The notes: generated by a model not told the origin, from the sequence alone. DNA of 64,000 nt from RHLJ01 sp963974345 (GCA_963974345.1 CAXBBW010000017.1:31287-95286); one strand, 5' to 3'; counted from the first letter of the stretch, positions 26,118-33,280 are shown. Translations and numbers: made by a program.

Positions 26118-26498
26118 TTAGGCTTTTTTGTAGGAGAGGTTGTTCAACATGCTTTTGAACTCTTTACCGGGGGTAAAGATGATTCTGGCTCCTTTAATAT
26201 TTTTGGAGCCTACTTCATCGGCGGTATCACTCGGGGTACTACTTAAGCTGACTCTGAAAGCGCCTAAATTACCCATCGTTACGGAATTTCCATCGCGTAA
26301 AATATTTGGGACTACATCAACGATCGCATATAATACCGCGCGGATATCGGCGCCGCTTACCGTGCTTATTTGTTCAATGTATTTAGTCAGGGTGTCGATG
26401 TCTGCTTTTCCTGTAATAAATGAAGAAGCGTAAAACTTCTTCGGGGCAGAGGGGTCGCGAGGATTGGTTTTTTCGATTACATTATACTTTATGGCCAT
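26118..26498 (-). CDS. HU-family (HU-HIG-type) DNA-binding protein
   Basis: A 126-residue protein of the longer HU-like family found in Bacteroidota. The HU core covers about 28-118: TLTKYIEQISTVSGADIRAV then LYAIVDVVPNILRDGNSVTM, GNLGAFRVSLSS and a C-terminal GARIIFTPGKEFKSML. Residues 1-27 are the family-specific leader (YNVIEKTNPRDPSAPKKFYA). A perfect palindrome CCTATTAATAATAGG lies 31 bp upstream. The gene sits alone between two remnants of a quinone oxidoreductase 3' end. A role in nucleoid structure or element maintenance is possible. Confidence 0.88.
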   Translation of the reverse strand: MAIKYNVIEKTNPRDPSAPKKFYASSFITGKADIDTLTKYIEQISTVSGADIRAVLYAIVDVVPNILRDGNSVTMGNLGAFRVSLSSTPSDTADEVGSKNIKGARIIFTPGKEFKSMLNNLSYKKA

Positions 26499-26528
26499 AA
26501 TTCACTTCATTTGTTATGATTTATCCAT

Positions 26529-26543
26529 CCTATTAATAATAGG
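26529..26543. promoter_or_regulatory. Palindrome upstream of the HU-like gene
   Basis: CCTATTAATAATAGG is a perfect 15-bp palindrome, 31 bp before the HU-like start on the minus strand; candidate operator. Confidence 0.3.
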
Positions 26544-26651
26544 TTATGAAGTATGACCAATAAGAGAGGAGTTCCTTACAAATAAAAAAAGGGATAGGAG
26601 CTCAGATCAAAATAGCAAGTAATTATATCTATGTGAAGATTTTCAATTCTT

Positions 26652-26801
26652 CTACCCACCCATCACCAAAACTACCTTCCCGATATTCTTTCGCTCTTCG
26701 ATGTAACGATGGGCTTCGCCGGCTTCTTCGAGTGTAAAAGTTTTGTCGACATGCGGGCGAACCCAATCTAAGCCTAATAGTTCAAGTGCATGTTCATTCA
26801 T
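26652..26801 (-). pseudogene. Remnant of a quinone oxidoreductase 3' end (copy 2)
   Basis: The minus strand reads DWVRPHVDKTFTLEEAGEAH then RYIEERKNIGKVVLVMGG and a stop, the same C-terminal residues as the intact gene 28205-29236 except for the start of the segment. The first part (NEHALELLGL) differs. Nucleotide identity is very high (about 37 bp unbroken around 26728-26765). The remnant abuts the stop of the second Fic gene. Confidence 0.8.
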
Positions 26802-26809
26802 ACTGCTTT

Positions 26810-28015
26810 TTAAATACTCCCAGCTGGATATAAATCAGGAAAATAGTATCCCACAACTTTTGCCGGAATATGAAACCTTATAGGTGCTTTATGTGAATCA
26901 GAAACTACCAGTTCTTCCTTTAGTAATTGCTTAATCAAGGCTGTTGATGTTCGCTCTCCCAATCCAATTAATCGAGGAACTTCACCCCGGGGGATTTTGC
27001 CTCGCATCATGACTTCGGTTAACACATATTTTGCCTCTTCCCGCAATGGATTTTCATCTATAATCGTGTTATCAGCTCGCCGGGTCACATATGCTTCAAC
27101 GCGAGCATGTAGACCATCTAAAGCTAGTAATTTCTTCATGAACGAAATTTGATCGCTTGCCACCTCAAACATAAAGGCGCTAAATTCTGTTAACGCTTTT
27201 TCGGAGAGATTTCCTCTTCCATCGTAATCTCCTTGTCGTTCACTATCGGCATTGGCAAGCAGCGTTTTATATTCTTCCGTTTTTCTCGCAAGCCCCCTGG
27301 AAAGCGTCCATAATCCATGAGACGCTATTCCTGCTTTCCGCATAAAGGCATAGGTAAATAATCGGGTCACTCGTCCATTACCATCCAAAAAAGGGTGAAT
27401 CCACGCCAGCCGGTGATGACTCGCCGTAACCGCGATCAATTTTTTATGACCAATCACCGTATCTGAGGTATAGGCCTGTTCAAAGTGTTTCATAAACTCT
27501 GGCACACTTTCCCATCTAGGCGCAAAGTGATCGCCAACCCGCACATTGTCTTTTCTCAGCTCACCTGGAATCATGATAATTGGCTCGGCTTTTTCGGGAT
27601 GAGGAATTCGCATAAAGCTTTCTGAGACTCGCTCGTAAAACTCTTTATGTATCCAGCAAAGAAATTCTGCCGAGCATATAGGTATATCTTCACCTGCATC
27701 AAAGCGCTTATCAATAAGTGTTTGAACTTCGATATGCGCCACACTTAATTGTTGTAGTCGCCTTTTCTCTTCATTTTCGCTGTACTCCTTTTTTACAGCT
27801 TTTTCGATATCGGCAGGGGTAGTATGCTCCCCCTCAATAAGATTAGAGTAATAGCTGTTTATATGGCGGAGGAGCCGAGCGATTTCTTCTCGTGTTATTG
27901 GATGAGCCATCCCGCCAAGCTCTGCTGCATTCGCATACACATCCATGGCCAATTCTACAAAGGTGTTGCCTTCTTTTGGAAACATAGGCTCCATATGTGT
28001 GGGGCGATCAAACAT
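26810..28015 (-). CDS. Fic-family protein (class II) with C-terminal HTH
   Basis: A 401-residue Fic protein, different in sequence from the one at 19.3 kb. The active motif HPFLDGNGRVTR lies at about 206-217. The inhibitory motif is SNLIEG (about 55-60), matching (S/T)xxxE(G/N). Residues 300-385 include EEAKYVLTEVMMRGKIPRGE then a recognition-helix-like GLGERTSTALIKQLLKEEL, typical of Fic/HTH fusions that may autoregulate. It probably AMPylates an unknown target. It lies between the intact quinone oxidoreductase and a remnant of the same gene's 3' end, as though carried in a cassette. The leader has paired direct repeats. Confidence 0.92.
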   Translation of the reverse strand: MFDRPTHMEPMFPKEGNTFVELAMDVYANAAELGGMAHPITREEIARLLRHINSYYSNLIEGEHTTPADIEKAVKKEYSENEEKRRLQQLSVAHIEVQTLIDKRFDAGEDIPICSAEFLCWIHKEFYERVSESFMRIPHPEKAEPIIMIPGELRKDNVRVGDHFAPRWESVPEFMKHFEQAYTSDTVIGHKKLIAVTASHHRLAWIHPFLDGNGRVTRLFTYAFMRKAGIASHGLWTLSRGLARKTEEYKTLLANADSERQGDYDGRGNLSEKALTEFSAFMFEVASDQISFMKKLLALDGLHARVEAYVTRRADNTIIDENPLREEAKYVLTEVMMRGKIPRGEVPRLIGLGERTSTALIKQLLKEELVVSDSHKAPIRFHIPAKVVGYYFPDLYPAGSI

Positions 28016-28028
28016 ATTCGGGACTTAT

Positions 28029-28145
28029 TGCGGGTTATATTTCGGGTTTATTAATTATACTAAGTTTATATAAACCAGTTTAATATCTGATTTATATAGG
28101 AAATTAAAAAACGGAATTTTGCGGGTTCATTTACGGGTTATTTTA
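28029..28145. promoter_or_regulatory. Paired direct repeats in the second fic leader
   Basis: On the minus strand AACCCG occurs twice with a 12-bp period (AACCCGAAATATAACCCG, near 28030-28048) and again about 90 bp upstream (AACCCGTAAATGAACCCG, near 28121-28139). Between them are a perfect palindrome GTTTATATAAAC (about 28064-28075) and a similar ATTTATATAGG. This looks like a regulator-binding region for the Fic gene. Confidence 0.45.
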
Positions 28146-28204
28146 TTCCCTTTTTTATACTTTATACGAATAAGAATCGCTTCTCCTAATAATTTGCTAA
28201 GCCA

Positions 28205-29236
28205 CTACCCGCCCATCACCAAAACTACCTTCCCTATATTCTTACGTTCTTCGATATAGCGGTGGGCTTCGCCAGCTTCTTCGAGTGTAAAAGTTTTGTC
28301 GACATGCGGGCGAACCCAGCCGTCTTCCACTCCTTTCAGAATGGTATTCATCCATAAAGCCGCTTTTTCAGGTTCGTGCCATAGGTGACCAAGATTCACG
28401 CCAAAAACTCCACGGTTTTTATCGAGTAGGGAAAGGGGTTTGAATGTTGGCATCGCTAAAACAGTTTTTATAAGCTCAATCTTAGCACCAATTCCACCGG
28501 ATGAGTTTTTACTAGCTACCGAAATCCCAAACATTCCCAATCGGCCGGTAGCACGAAGGGCTTTATAACTTCTCTTCCATTCTTTTCCACCTAAAGGATC
28601 TGTGATGAGTTCGACTCCTTTATTGTCTGTCAGCGCCATTAGTTCATCAAACCAATCTTTGTTTCTGTAATCGATGGGGAAATCCAATCCTCGTTCTTTC
28701 AAAAAATCGTGCTTTCGTTCGCTGGCTGTCCCGAATGTTGTTGCCCCGATATGTTTGGCGATGTCTAATTGTGCCAGGCCAACCCCACCTCCGGCGTTAT
28801 GAATAAGTACTGCCTCCTCTTTTTTGAGTCCACCCATAGCCACCAGCAATGCCCAAGCGGTTAAGTAGGTTACGGGAATCGAGGCGGCTTCTTCAAAAGT
28901 GAGTTTCTTTGGTTTCTCATACACCTGCTGCTCTTTTACTACCACCTGCTCGGCTTGACCTTTAAATCGGCAAAGTGCAATAACTTCTTTACCGACCCAA
29001 TTTTTATTAACGGCGTTACCAACCGCTTTTACAATTCCGGATACTTCATAGCCCATCACACACGGAGTTTTTGGTCCGTCTGGATATTGACCTTTTCGCG
29101 CGAGAATATCAGCAAAGTTAATTCCTGATGCTTTTACTTGAATAAGTAGTTCATTTTCTTTTGGGCTCAGATCTGGAACATCTTGAACTTCAAGAACATT
29201 ATAACTGCCGGTTTTTGTATTAACAAGTTGTCTCAT
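28205..29236 (-). CDS. Zinc-binding dehydrogenase / NADPH:quinone oxidoreductase family protein
   Basis: A 343-residue medium-chain reductase. The GroES-like N-terminal domain has ASGINFADILARKGQYP (about 31-47) and VMGYEVSGIVKAVG. The nucleotide-binding domain has EAASIPVTYLTAWALL and VLIHNAGGGVGLAQLDIAK (about 142-160). No zinc cysteines are evident, so it is the quinone-reductase/VAT-1-like type rather than an alcohol dehydrogenase. It probably reduces quinones or enals with NADPH. Its last roughly 35 codons are repeated at 26652-26801 and, more diverged, at 25960-26049, with other genes between. Confidence 0.9.
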   Translation of the reverse strand: MRQLVNTKTGSYNVLEVQDVPDLSPKENELLIQVKASGINFADILARKGQYPDGPKTPCVMGYEVSGIVKAVGNAVNKNWVGKEVIALCRFKGQAEQVVVKEQQVYEKPKKLTFEEAASIPVTYLTAWALLVAMGGLKKEEAVLIHNAGGGVGLAQLDIAKHIGATTFGTASERKHDFLKERGLDFPIDYRNKDWFDELMALTDNKGVELITDPLGGKEWKRSYKALRATGRLGMFGISVASKNSSGGIGAKIELIKTVLAMPTFKPLSLLDKNRGVFGVNLGHLWHEPEKAALWMNTILKGVEDGWVRPHVDKTFTLEEAGEAHRYIEERKNIGKVVLVMGG

Positions 29237-29329
29237 AGTTACGCTCTATTTGGTTAGTGGGAGTGTAGGTAGTTTTGGAGAGATGTGAAACCCATAGTTT
29301 CGATTGTTGATTTTGACCACCATATTTCG

Positions 29330-29481
29330 ACCTCCTCTGTCTCCTCCTTCAATAAAGAGAAGAACTCGTTGATACGGATACAACATAATTCAAAAAGTAC
29401 ATCCACTCATGCATTTCCCCTCCTGCTGTAGGAGGGGCGAACTAGCTAGGGATGAAAATGTGGCGAGTAGTTGGGGAGGTC
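29330..29481 (+). repeat. 152-bp structured repeat, copy C
   Basis: Ends GACCTCC/GGAGGTC (flanking G included) are a perfect 7-bp inverted pair. Centre is the AAAAAGTACATCCACTCATG type; hairpin 2 has loop GCTGT. Preceded by a flank ATTTTGACCACCATATTTCG that has a relative before copy F. Confidence 0.9.
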
Positions 29482-29509
29482 CTAAATGAAGGAGTTGAAC
29501 TTTATTCCA

Positions 29510-29660
29510 ACCTCCTCTGCCTCCTCCTTCAATAAAGAGGAGGACTCGTTGATATGGAACGGAAGTAAAACAATACAACGAGCTACTCATTCATTTCCCC
29601 TCCTGCTGCAGGAGGGGCGAACAACTAGTGAAGAGAATGTGAGTAAGCTTTGGGGAGGTC
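29510..29660 (+). repeat. 152-bp structured repeat, copy D (151 bp)
   Basis: Same ends. The centre is a hybrid: ACAATACAACGAGCTAC as in copy A, then CTCATTCATTTCCCC as in copies B, C, E and H. A 28-bp spacer (ending GAACTTTATTCCA) separates it from copy C. Confidence 0.9.
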
Positions 29661-29688
29661 GGAAATGAAGGAGTTGAACATTATTCCA

Positions 29689-29840
29689 ACCTCCTCTGTC
29701 TCCTCCTTCAATAAGGAGGAGGACGCGTTGATACGGATACAACATAATTCAAAAAGTACATCCACTCATGCATTTCCCCTCCTGATGCAGGAGGGGCGAA
29801 CTAACTAGGGATGAAAATGTGGCAACAAGTCGGGGAGGTC
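29689..29840 (+). repeat. 152-bp structured repeat, copy E
   Basis: Hairpin 1 TCCTCCTTCAATAAGGAGGA is perfect; hairpin 2 loop GATGC. The centre matches copy C. The 28-bp spacer before it is near identical to the C-D and F-G spacers. The DUF559 gene starts 60 bp later. Confidence 0.9.
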
Positions 29841-29900
29841 GATCAATTGCCAGAAAAAATAAATACTTTGAAATGACAATGCTTTTAATTTCATTTACTT

Positions 29901-30266
29901 ATGAGCACTAAAAACCCAAGAGAAACGCTTCTACAAAGACGAGAGCTGCGTCGCAATCAGACCAAAGCGGAGGAAATATTGTGGAATGAGGTTCGGGGTA
30001 AAAAGCTCGGAATTAAATTTAAGAGACAGTTTGGTATTGGGCCATATATTCTAGATTTCTATGTGCCAAGATTAAAACTAGCCATCGAAGTAGATGGAAA
30101 GATTCATTTAAAAAGAGATGTTAGAATAAAAGACAAAAACAGAGAAGAATATCTATTAAGCTGTGGAATATGTGTTTTGAGGTTTAAGAATGAAGATGTT
30201 GAGAATGGGTTGGATCGGGTACTTTTTAGTTTAAGAGAAAAGATTCAGGCGGCAAGAAAAGAGTGA
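29901..30266 (+). CDS. DUF559 (Vsr-like) endonuclease-domain protein embedded in the repeat array
   Basis: A 121-residue protein covering essentially one DUF559 domain. The start is the family-typical RRELRRNQTKAEEILWNEVR (about 12-31). The core is FKRQFGIGPYILDFYVPRLK then LAIEVDGKIH, giving candidate nuclease residues D52, E63 and D65 of a restriction-endonuclease-like fold. FKNEDVENGL and a C-terminal helix follow. The family is predicted to be a nuclease related to Vsr; the substrate is not established. The gene lies between repeat copies E and F, in the same orientation as all full copies, with 60- and 23-bp gaps. Acting on the hairpins of the repeats is an inference. Confidence 0.88.
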   Translation: MSTKNPRETLLQRRELRRNQTKAEEILWNEVRGKKLGIKFKRQFGIGPYILDFYVPRLKLAIEVDGKIHLKRDVRIKDKNREEYLLSCGICVLRFKNEDVENGLDRVLFSLREKIQAARKE

Positions 30267-30289
30267 TTGATTTTGATCCGCATATTTCG

Positions 30290-30443
30290 ACCCCTCTGTC
30301 TCCTCCTTCAATAAGGAGGAGGAGGACGCGTTGTTATAGAACAGAAATAATTCAAAACATTGAGCTACCAAAGAATTCCCCCTCCTGCAGCAGGAGGGGT
30401 GAGCTAACTAGGGATGAGAATGTGGCGAGTAGTTGGGGAGGTC
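30290..30443 (+). repeat. 152-bp structured repeat, copy F (154 bp)
   Basis: Start ACCCCTCTGTCTCCTCC; hairpin 1 has one extra GGA triplet. The centre is the TTCAAAACATTGAGCTAC type; hairpin 2 CCCCTCCTGCAGCAGGAGGGG is perfect. Begins 23 bp after the DUF559 stop, behind a flank related to that of copy C. Confidence 0.9.
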
Positions 30444-30471
30444 GGAAATGAAGGGGCTGAACATTATTCCA

Positions 30472-30623
30472 ACCCCCTCTGTCTCCTCCTTCAATAAGGA
30501 GGAGGACGCGTTGTTATAGAACAGAAATAATTCAAAACATTGAGCTACGATAGAACTTCCCCTCCTGCTGTAGGAGGGGCGAACTAGCTAGGGATGAGAA
30601 TGTGGCGAGTAGTTGGGGAGGTC
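30472..30623 (+). repeat. 152-bp structured repeat, copy G
   Basis: Centre as in copy F; hairpin 2 loop GCTGT. The 28-bp spacer before it repeats the D-E spacer with two changes; the spacer after it is the 21-bp class. Confidence 0.9.
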
Positions 30624-30644
30624 GTGGTTTTGTGTTGGTTTCCA

Positions 30645-30796
30645 ACCTCCTCTGTCTCCTCCTTCAATAAGGAGGAGGACGCGTTGATACAGAACAGAAA
30701 TAATTCAAAAAGTACATCCACTCATGCATTTCCCCTCCTGATGCAGGAGGGGCGAACTAGCTAGGGATGAGAATGTGGCGAGTAGTTGGGGAGGTC
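30645..30796 (+). repeat. 152-bp structured repeat, copy H
   Basis: Centre is the AAAAAGTACATCCACTCATG type, switching back from F/G. Hairpins 1 and 2 are intact. The spacer before it (TTTTGTGTTGGTTTCCA) matches the A-B spacer. Confidence 0.9.
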
Positions 30797-30822
30797 CTAA
30801 ATAAAGGGGCTGAACGTATTCC

Positions 30823-30975
30823 ACCACCACCCTGTCTCCTCCTTCAATAAGGAGGAGGACGCGTTGATATAGAACAAAATAATTCAAAACATTGAGCTAC
30901 CAAAGAATTCCCCCTCCTGATGTAGGAGGGGTGAACTAGCTAGTGATGAGAATGTGAGCATGTATTGGGGAGGTT
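30823..30975 (+). repeat. 152-bp structured repeat, copy I
   Basis: The 5' end is altered (ACCACCCTGTCTCCTCC) and the 3' end is GGGGAGGTT, so the terminal pairing is weakened on both sides. Centre as in copy F. Confidence 0.85.
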
Positions 30976-30999
30976 GAAATACAATCGAGTTGAAGACTA

Positions 31000-31058
31000 C
31001 GAGATCACTTCTCCGCCAGCTGGCGGATCGTGAGTGTAGGTAAGAACTGGGGAGGTCG
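31000..31058 (+). repeat. Degenerate 3' fragment of the repeat, copy J
   Basis: Only the 3' part GTGAGTGTAGGTAAGAACTG then GGGAGGTCGT is recognisable. An unrelated palindrome CCGCCAGCTGGCGG sits where hairpin 2 would be. Confidence 0.5.
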
Positions 31059-31071
31059 TTAGTTCGGGAGA

Positions 31072-31443
31072 TCAAAAAGGTAAGTCATCATCGATATCAT
31101 CAAACTCGGCGCGGTCGAGAGTGAAGCCTTCGGTGCTGGGTGCTGATGGTGGTGGCGGAGCGTTTTGTTCGCCGGTTCCAGCTTCCACTTTCCACGCTTT
31201 TACATCCGTATACCAATTGCCGTTATATTCTCGACTTTGTAAATCTATTGAAACCGAAACCTGAGCGCCTTCAGTAACAGGTTGCTGGTCGATGTTATCA
31301 CCCCATTGTGTGATCGCTACTTTCTTTGGGTATTTGCCGGGAATTTCGAGGATGAAATCCCGTTTTCTCCATGGACCGTTTTTACCTTGCCCACCTTGTT
31401 CTTTCAAAATTTGTACGACGTTTCCGGTGAGTTTTAAGTCCAT
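31072..31443 (-). CDS. DUF3127 OB-fold protein (SSB-like)
   Basis: A 123-residue protein. Residues 1-85 form the DUF3127 domain (LTGNVVQILKEQGG, WRKRDFILEIPGKYPKKVAI, REYNGNWYTDVKAWKVE), an OB-fold-like domain frequent in Bacteroidota. A proline-rich linker (APPPPSAPS) leads to an acidic, hydrophobic-ended tail FDDIDDDLPF. That tail closely resembles the SSB C-terminal peptide that recruits repair and replication proteins. A single-strand DNA role is therefore likely but inferred. It is the first stable gene after the repeat array. Confidence 0.85.
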   Translation of the reverse strand: MDLKLTGNVVQILKEQGGQGKNGPWRKRDFILEIPGKYPKKVAITQWGDNIDQQPVTEGAQVSVSIDLQSREYNGNWYTDVKAWKVEAGTGEQNAPPPPSAPSTEGFTLDRAEFDDIDDDLPF

Positions 31444-31657
31444 GGTAATTGTTTGTTTTATTTGGAATAATTTCTTGAATAAAGTAAGAAAATAAATGTA
31501 TTGATGTGTTCAAAGGGGTCGAAGTAATGAAAATGATATCCGAACATCCTTAAGATTAACTAAGAGACTAATACCCAATTAGTTCCATCGCTCCGCTCTG
31601 GATGACAGGATATGGAGATTCTGGGTGGGTCGGGAGTTAGGAAGTTGGTTTGTTTCG

Positions 31658-31809
31658 ACCTCCTCTGTCTCCTCCTTGCTTAAGGAGGAGGACGCGTTGT
31701 TATAGAACAGAAATAATTCAAAACATTGAGCTACGATAGAACTTCCCCTCCTGATGTAGGAGGGGCGAGCTAACTAGGGATGAAAATGTGGCGAGTAGTT
31801 GGGGAGGTT
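31658..31809 (+). repeat. 152-bp structured repeat, copy K
   Basis: A solitary full copy 0.7 kb beyond the main array. Hairpin 1 is TCCTCCTTGCTTAAGGAGGA, with a loop different from other copies while both arms are kept. Centre as in copies F/G. Preceded by GTTGGTTTGTTTCG, like the 21-bp spacer class. Confidence 0.9.
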
Positions 31810-31816
31810 GAAAAAA

Positions 31817-31840
31817 ATCCTGAGTCAAGTTCAGGATGAC
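31817..31840. repeat. REP-like unit (CTGAACTTG family, minus orientation)
   Basis: ATCCTGAGTCAAGTTCAGGA then TGAC is the reverse orientation of the unit at 17236-17262. The remaining 31444-31911 gap otherwise holds only copy K and a stretch CCATCGCTCCGCTCTGGATG without coding signs. Confidence 0.6.
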
Positions 31841-31911
31841 CAAAAATTACCCCTTGGAATTAATCCGCCATGTAAGTTATTTAACTCTACAAGTATCAAT
31901 GAGAAACTGCC

Positions 31912-32778
31912 ATCAACGAAATAAAGAAATATCACCTTGGATGTACTGGCTGGAGCCTACCAGAATGGGTAGGTTCTTTCTATAAAGAAAAAACCAATCC
32001 AGCCGATTTTTTATCTCAATATTCTTCAGTATTCAATTCTGTGGAAGGGAACACCACTTTTTATAGTGCTCCAAACAAAGAAACGATAAAACAATGGTCC
32101 GAAAAAACACCTCAAGGATTTAAGTTTTGCTTCAAGTTTCCCAATGAAATCACACATACTAAGCAACTTCATAATGTGGAAGGAGAAGTACAAGAATTCA
32201 TAGCTTTATTCGATGATATTCGCCCTAAGCTCGGCCCTTTTATGATTCAGTTTCCTGAGGCATTCTCACCGCAGGAGCTTCCAAAATTGGAAAAACTGCT
32301 TTCTATTCTTCCCAAAACAATGAGCTACTCGGTGGAAGTTCGACACGCGGATTTTTTTGATAAGGGAAAACATGAGCACAGCTTGAATATATTGCTGAGC
32401 AGTTACGGAGTAGAACGAACCATTTTTGATACTCGTAAACTTCACTCTACAAAATCGAGTATTCATTCAATCATAGATGCGAAAAGAAAAAAGCCAAATG
32501 TCCCTGTGCGTTTTGAGGCACTAAGTTCTAGACCAGTGGTCCGCTTTGTAGGAGTCAATGATATACTGAATAACGAGGCTTACCTAAAAGAATGGGCAAT
32601 TGTTGTGGCCGATTGGATTAATGAAGGATTGCATCCCTATGTATTTATCCACTCCCCAGATAAAATTTCACAGCCTAAACTGTGTACTCATTTTCATAAA
32701 CTGCTTGGGGAATTAATAGAGCTTACACCACTCCCACAATGGCCAGTGAATAGGGAGGCTCAGCTGGGTTTATTCTAA
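31912..32778 (+). CDS. DUF72 family protein with unresolved start
   Basis: The DUF72 fold is a TIM-barrel-like domain of unknown activity (YecE-like). The family N-terminus is clearly coded from about 31924: YHLGCTGWSLPEWVGSFY, then NPADFLSQYSSVFNSVEGNT. The core PFMIQFPEAFS, YSVEVRHADFF and the C-terminal VFIHSPD follow. The frame opens after a TGA at 31900-31902, and there is no ATG, GTG or TTG before GTG 32041, which would delete the conserved N-terminus. ATG 31899 is in another frame and would need a 1-base loss to join. I placed the start at ATC 31912 as a compromise. It may be a frameshifted gene or use a rare start. Confidence 0.75.
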   Translation: MNEIKKYHLGCTGWSLPEWVGSFYKEKTNPADFLSQYSSVFNSVEGNTTFYSAPNKETIKQWSEKTPQGFKFCFKFPNEITHTKQLHNVEGEVQEFIALFDDIRPKLGPFMIQFPEAFSPQELPKLEKLLSILPKTMSYSVEVRHADFFDKGKHEHSLNILLSSYGVERTIFDTRKLHSTKSSIHSIIDAKRKKPNVPVRFEALSSRPVVRFVGVNDILNNEAYLKEWAIVVADWINEGLHPYVFIHSPDKISQPKLCTHFHKLLGELIELTPLPQWPVNREAQLGLF

Positions 32779-33218
32779 TCAGCGGTATCGTGCACATTAA
32801 GCTGATCTTTTGTAGAGACCAATACGGAGCCTTTTTTTGCGTCAACGCTATGGAGGGCATAGGGTATTGCTTCTAGTCTGCCTTTTTGAATTGGATTTCC
32901 TGTCACAATACAGATTCCATAATTCCCAGTTTCAATGCGATCTAAGGCTGCTGTGATTTGCTCAAGCTTTTCTTTCTGCTTCTCAATGAGCGTATAATTC
33001 GTAGCTCGTAAATCTTCGCTAGAACCTAAATCGCCTTGGTGATGAGCAGAACCAGAAGAAGTATCATCCATTTTATTTTCAATTTCATCAATGGATGCTT
33101 GAAGAGTTTTAATTTCCGATTCAGATTTAATCTTTTCTTCAATCAGCTTCTCTTTAAAGTGATCTAGTTCTTCTTTTGATAAATACGTTGAATTTATTGG
33201 AGTTTCTTTAATTTCCAT
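32775..33218 (-). CDS. TraR/DksA-family protein with degenerate zinc finger
   Basis: A 147-residue protein. An N-terminal coiled coil (about 15-100; FKEKLIEEKIKSESEIKTLQ, KQKEKLEQITAALDRIE) is followed by the finger region GNYGICIVTGNPIQKGRLEA. DksA proteins insert the coiled coil into the RNA polymerase secondary channel and modulate transcription with ppGpp. Only one finger cysteine remains (in GICIV), the others being T/H/D-type residues, as seen in many Bacteroidota homologues. It converges on the DUF72 gene with a 4-bp overlap. Whether it binds ppGpp or polymerase is not shown by the sequence. Confidence 0.85.
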   Translation of the reverse strand: MEIKETPINSTYLSKEELDHFKEKLIEEKIKSESEIKTLQASIDEIENKMDDTSSGSAHHQGDLGSSEDLRATNYTLIEKQKEKLEQITAALDRIETGNYGICIVTGNPIQKGRLEAIPYALHSVDAKKGSVLVSTKDQLNVHDTAD

Positions 33219-33280
33219 AAGTAAGTATTTGTTAATATTATCTATTTCTACTTACTCAACAGAAACCAGCTTGTTCCCAT

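Noticed and set aside
29330..31058. CRISPR array
   Set aside because: Units are about 152 bp with recurring 21- or 28-bp spacers that are nearly identical to each other, and no cas genes are present.
29390..31075. Several 60-66-residue open frames on both strands within the repeat array (for example 29390-29590, 29486-29668, 30263-30451, 30705-30887, 30884-31075)
   Set aside because: They follow the repeat unit itself, share the same hairpin-derived peptide in different frames and strands, and change frame between copies; structure, not protein, is what is conserved.
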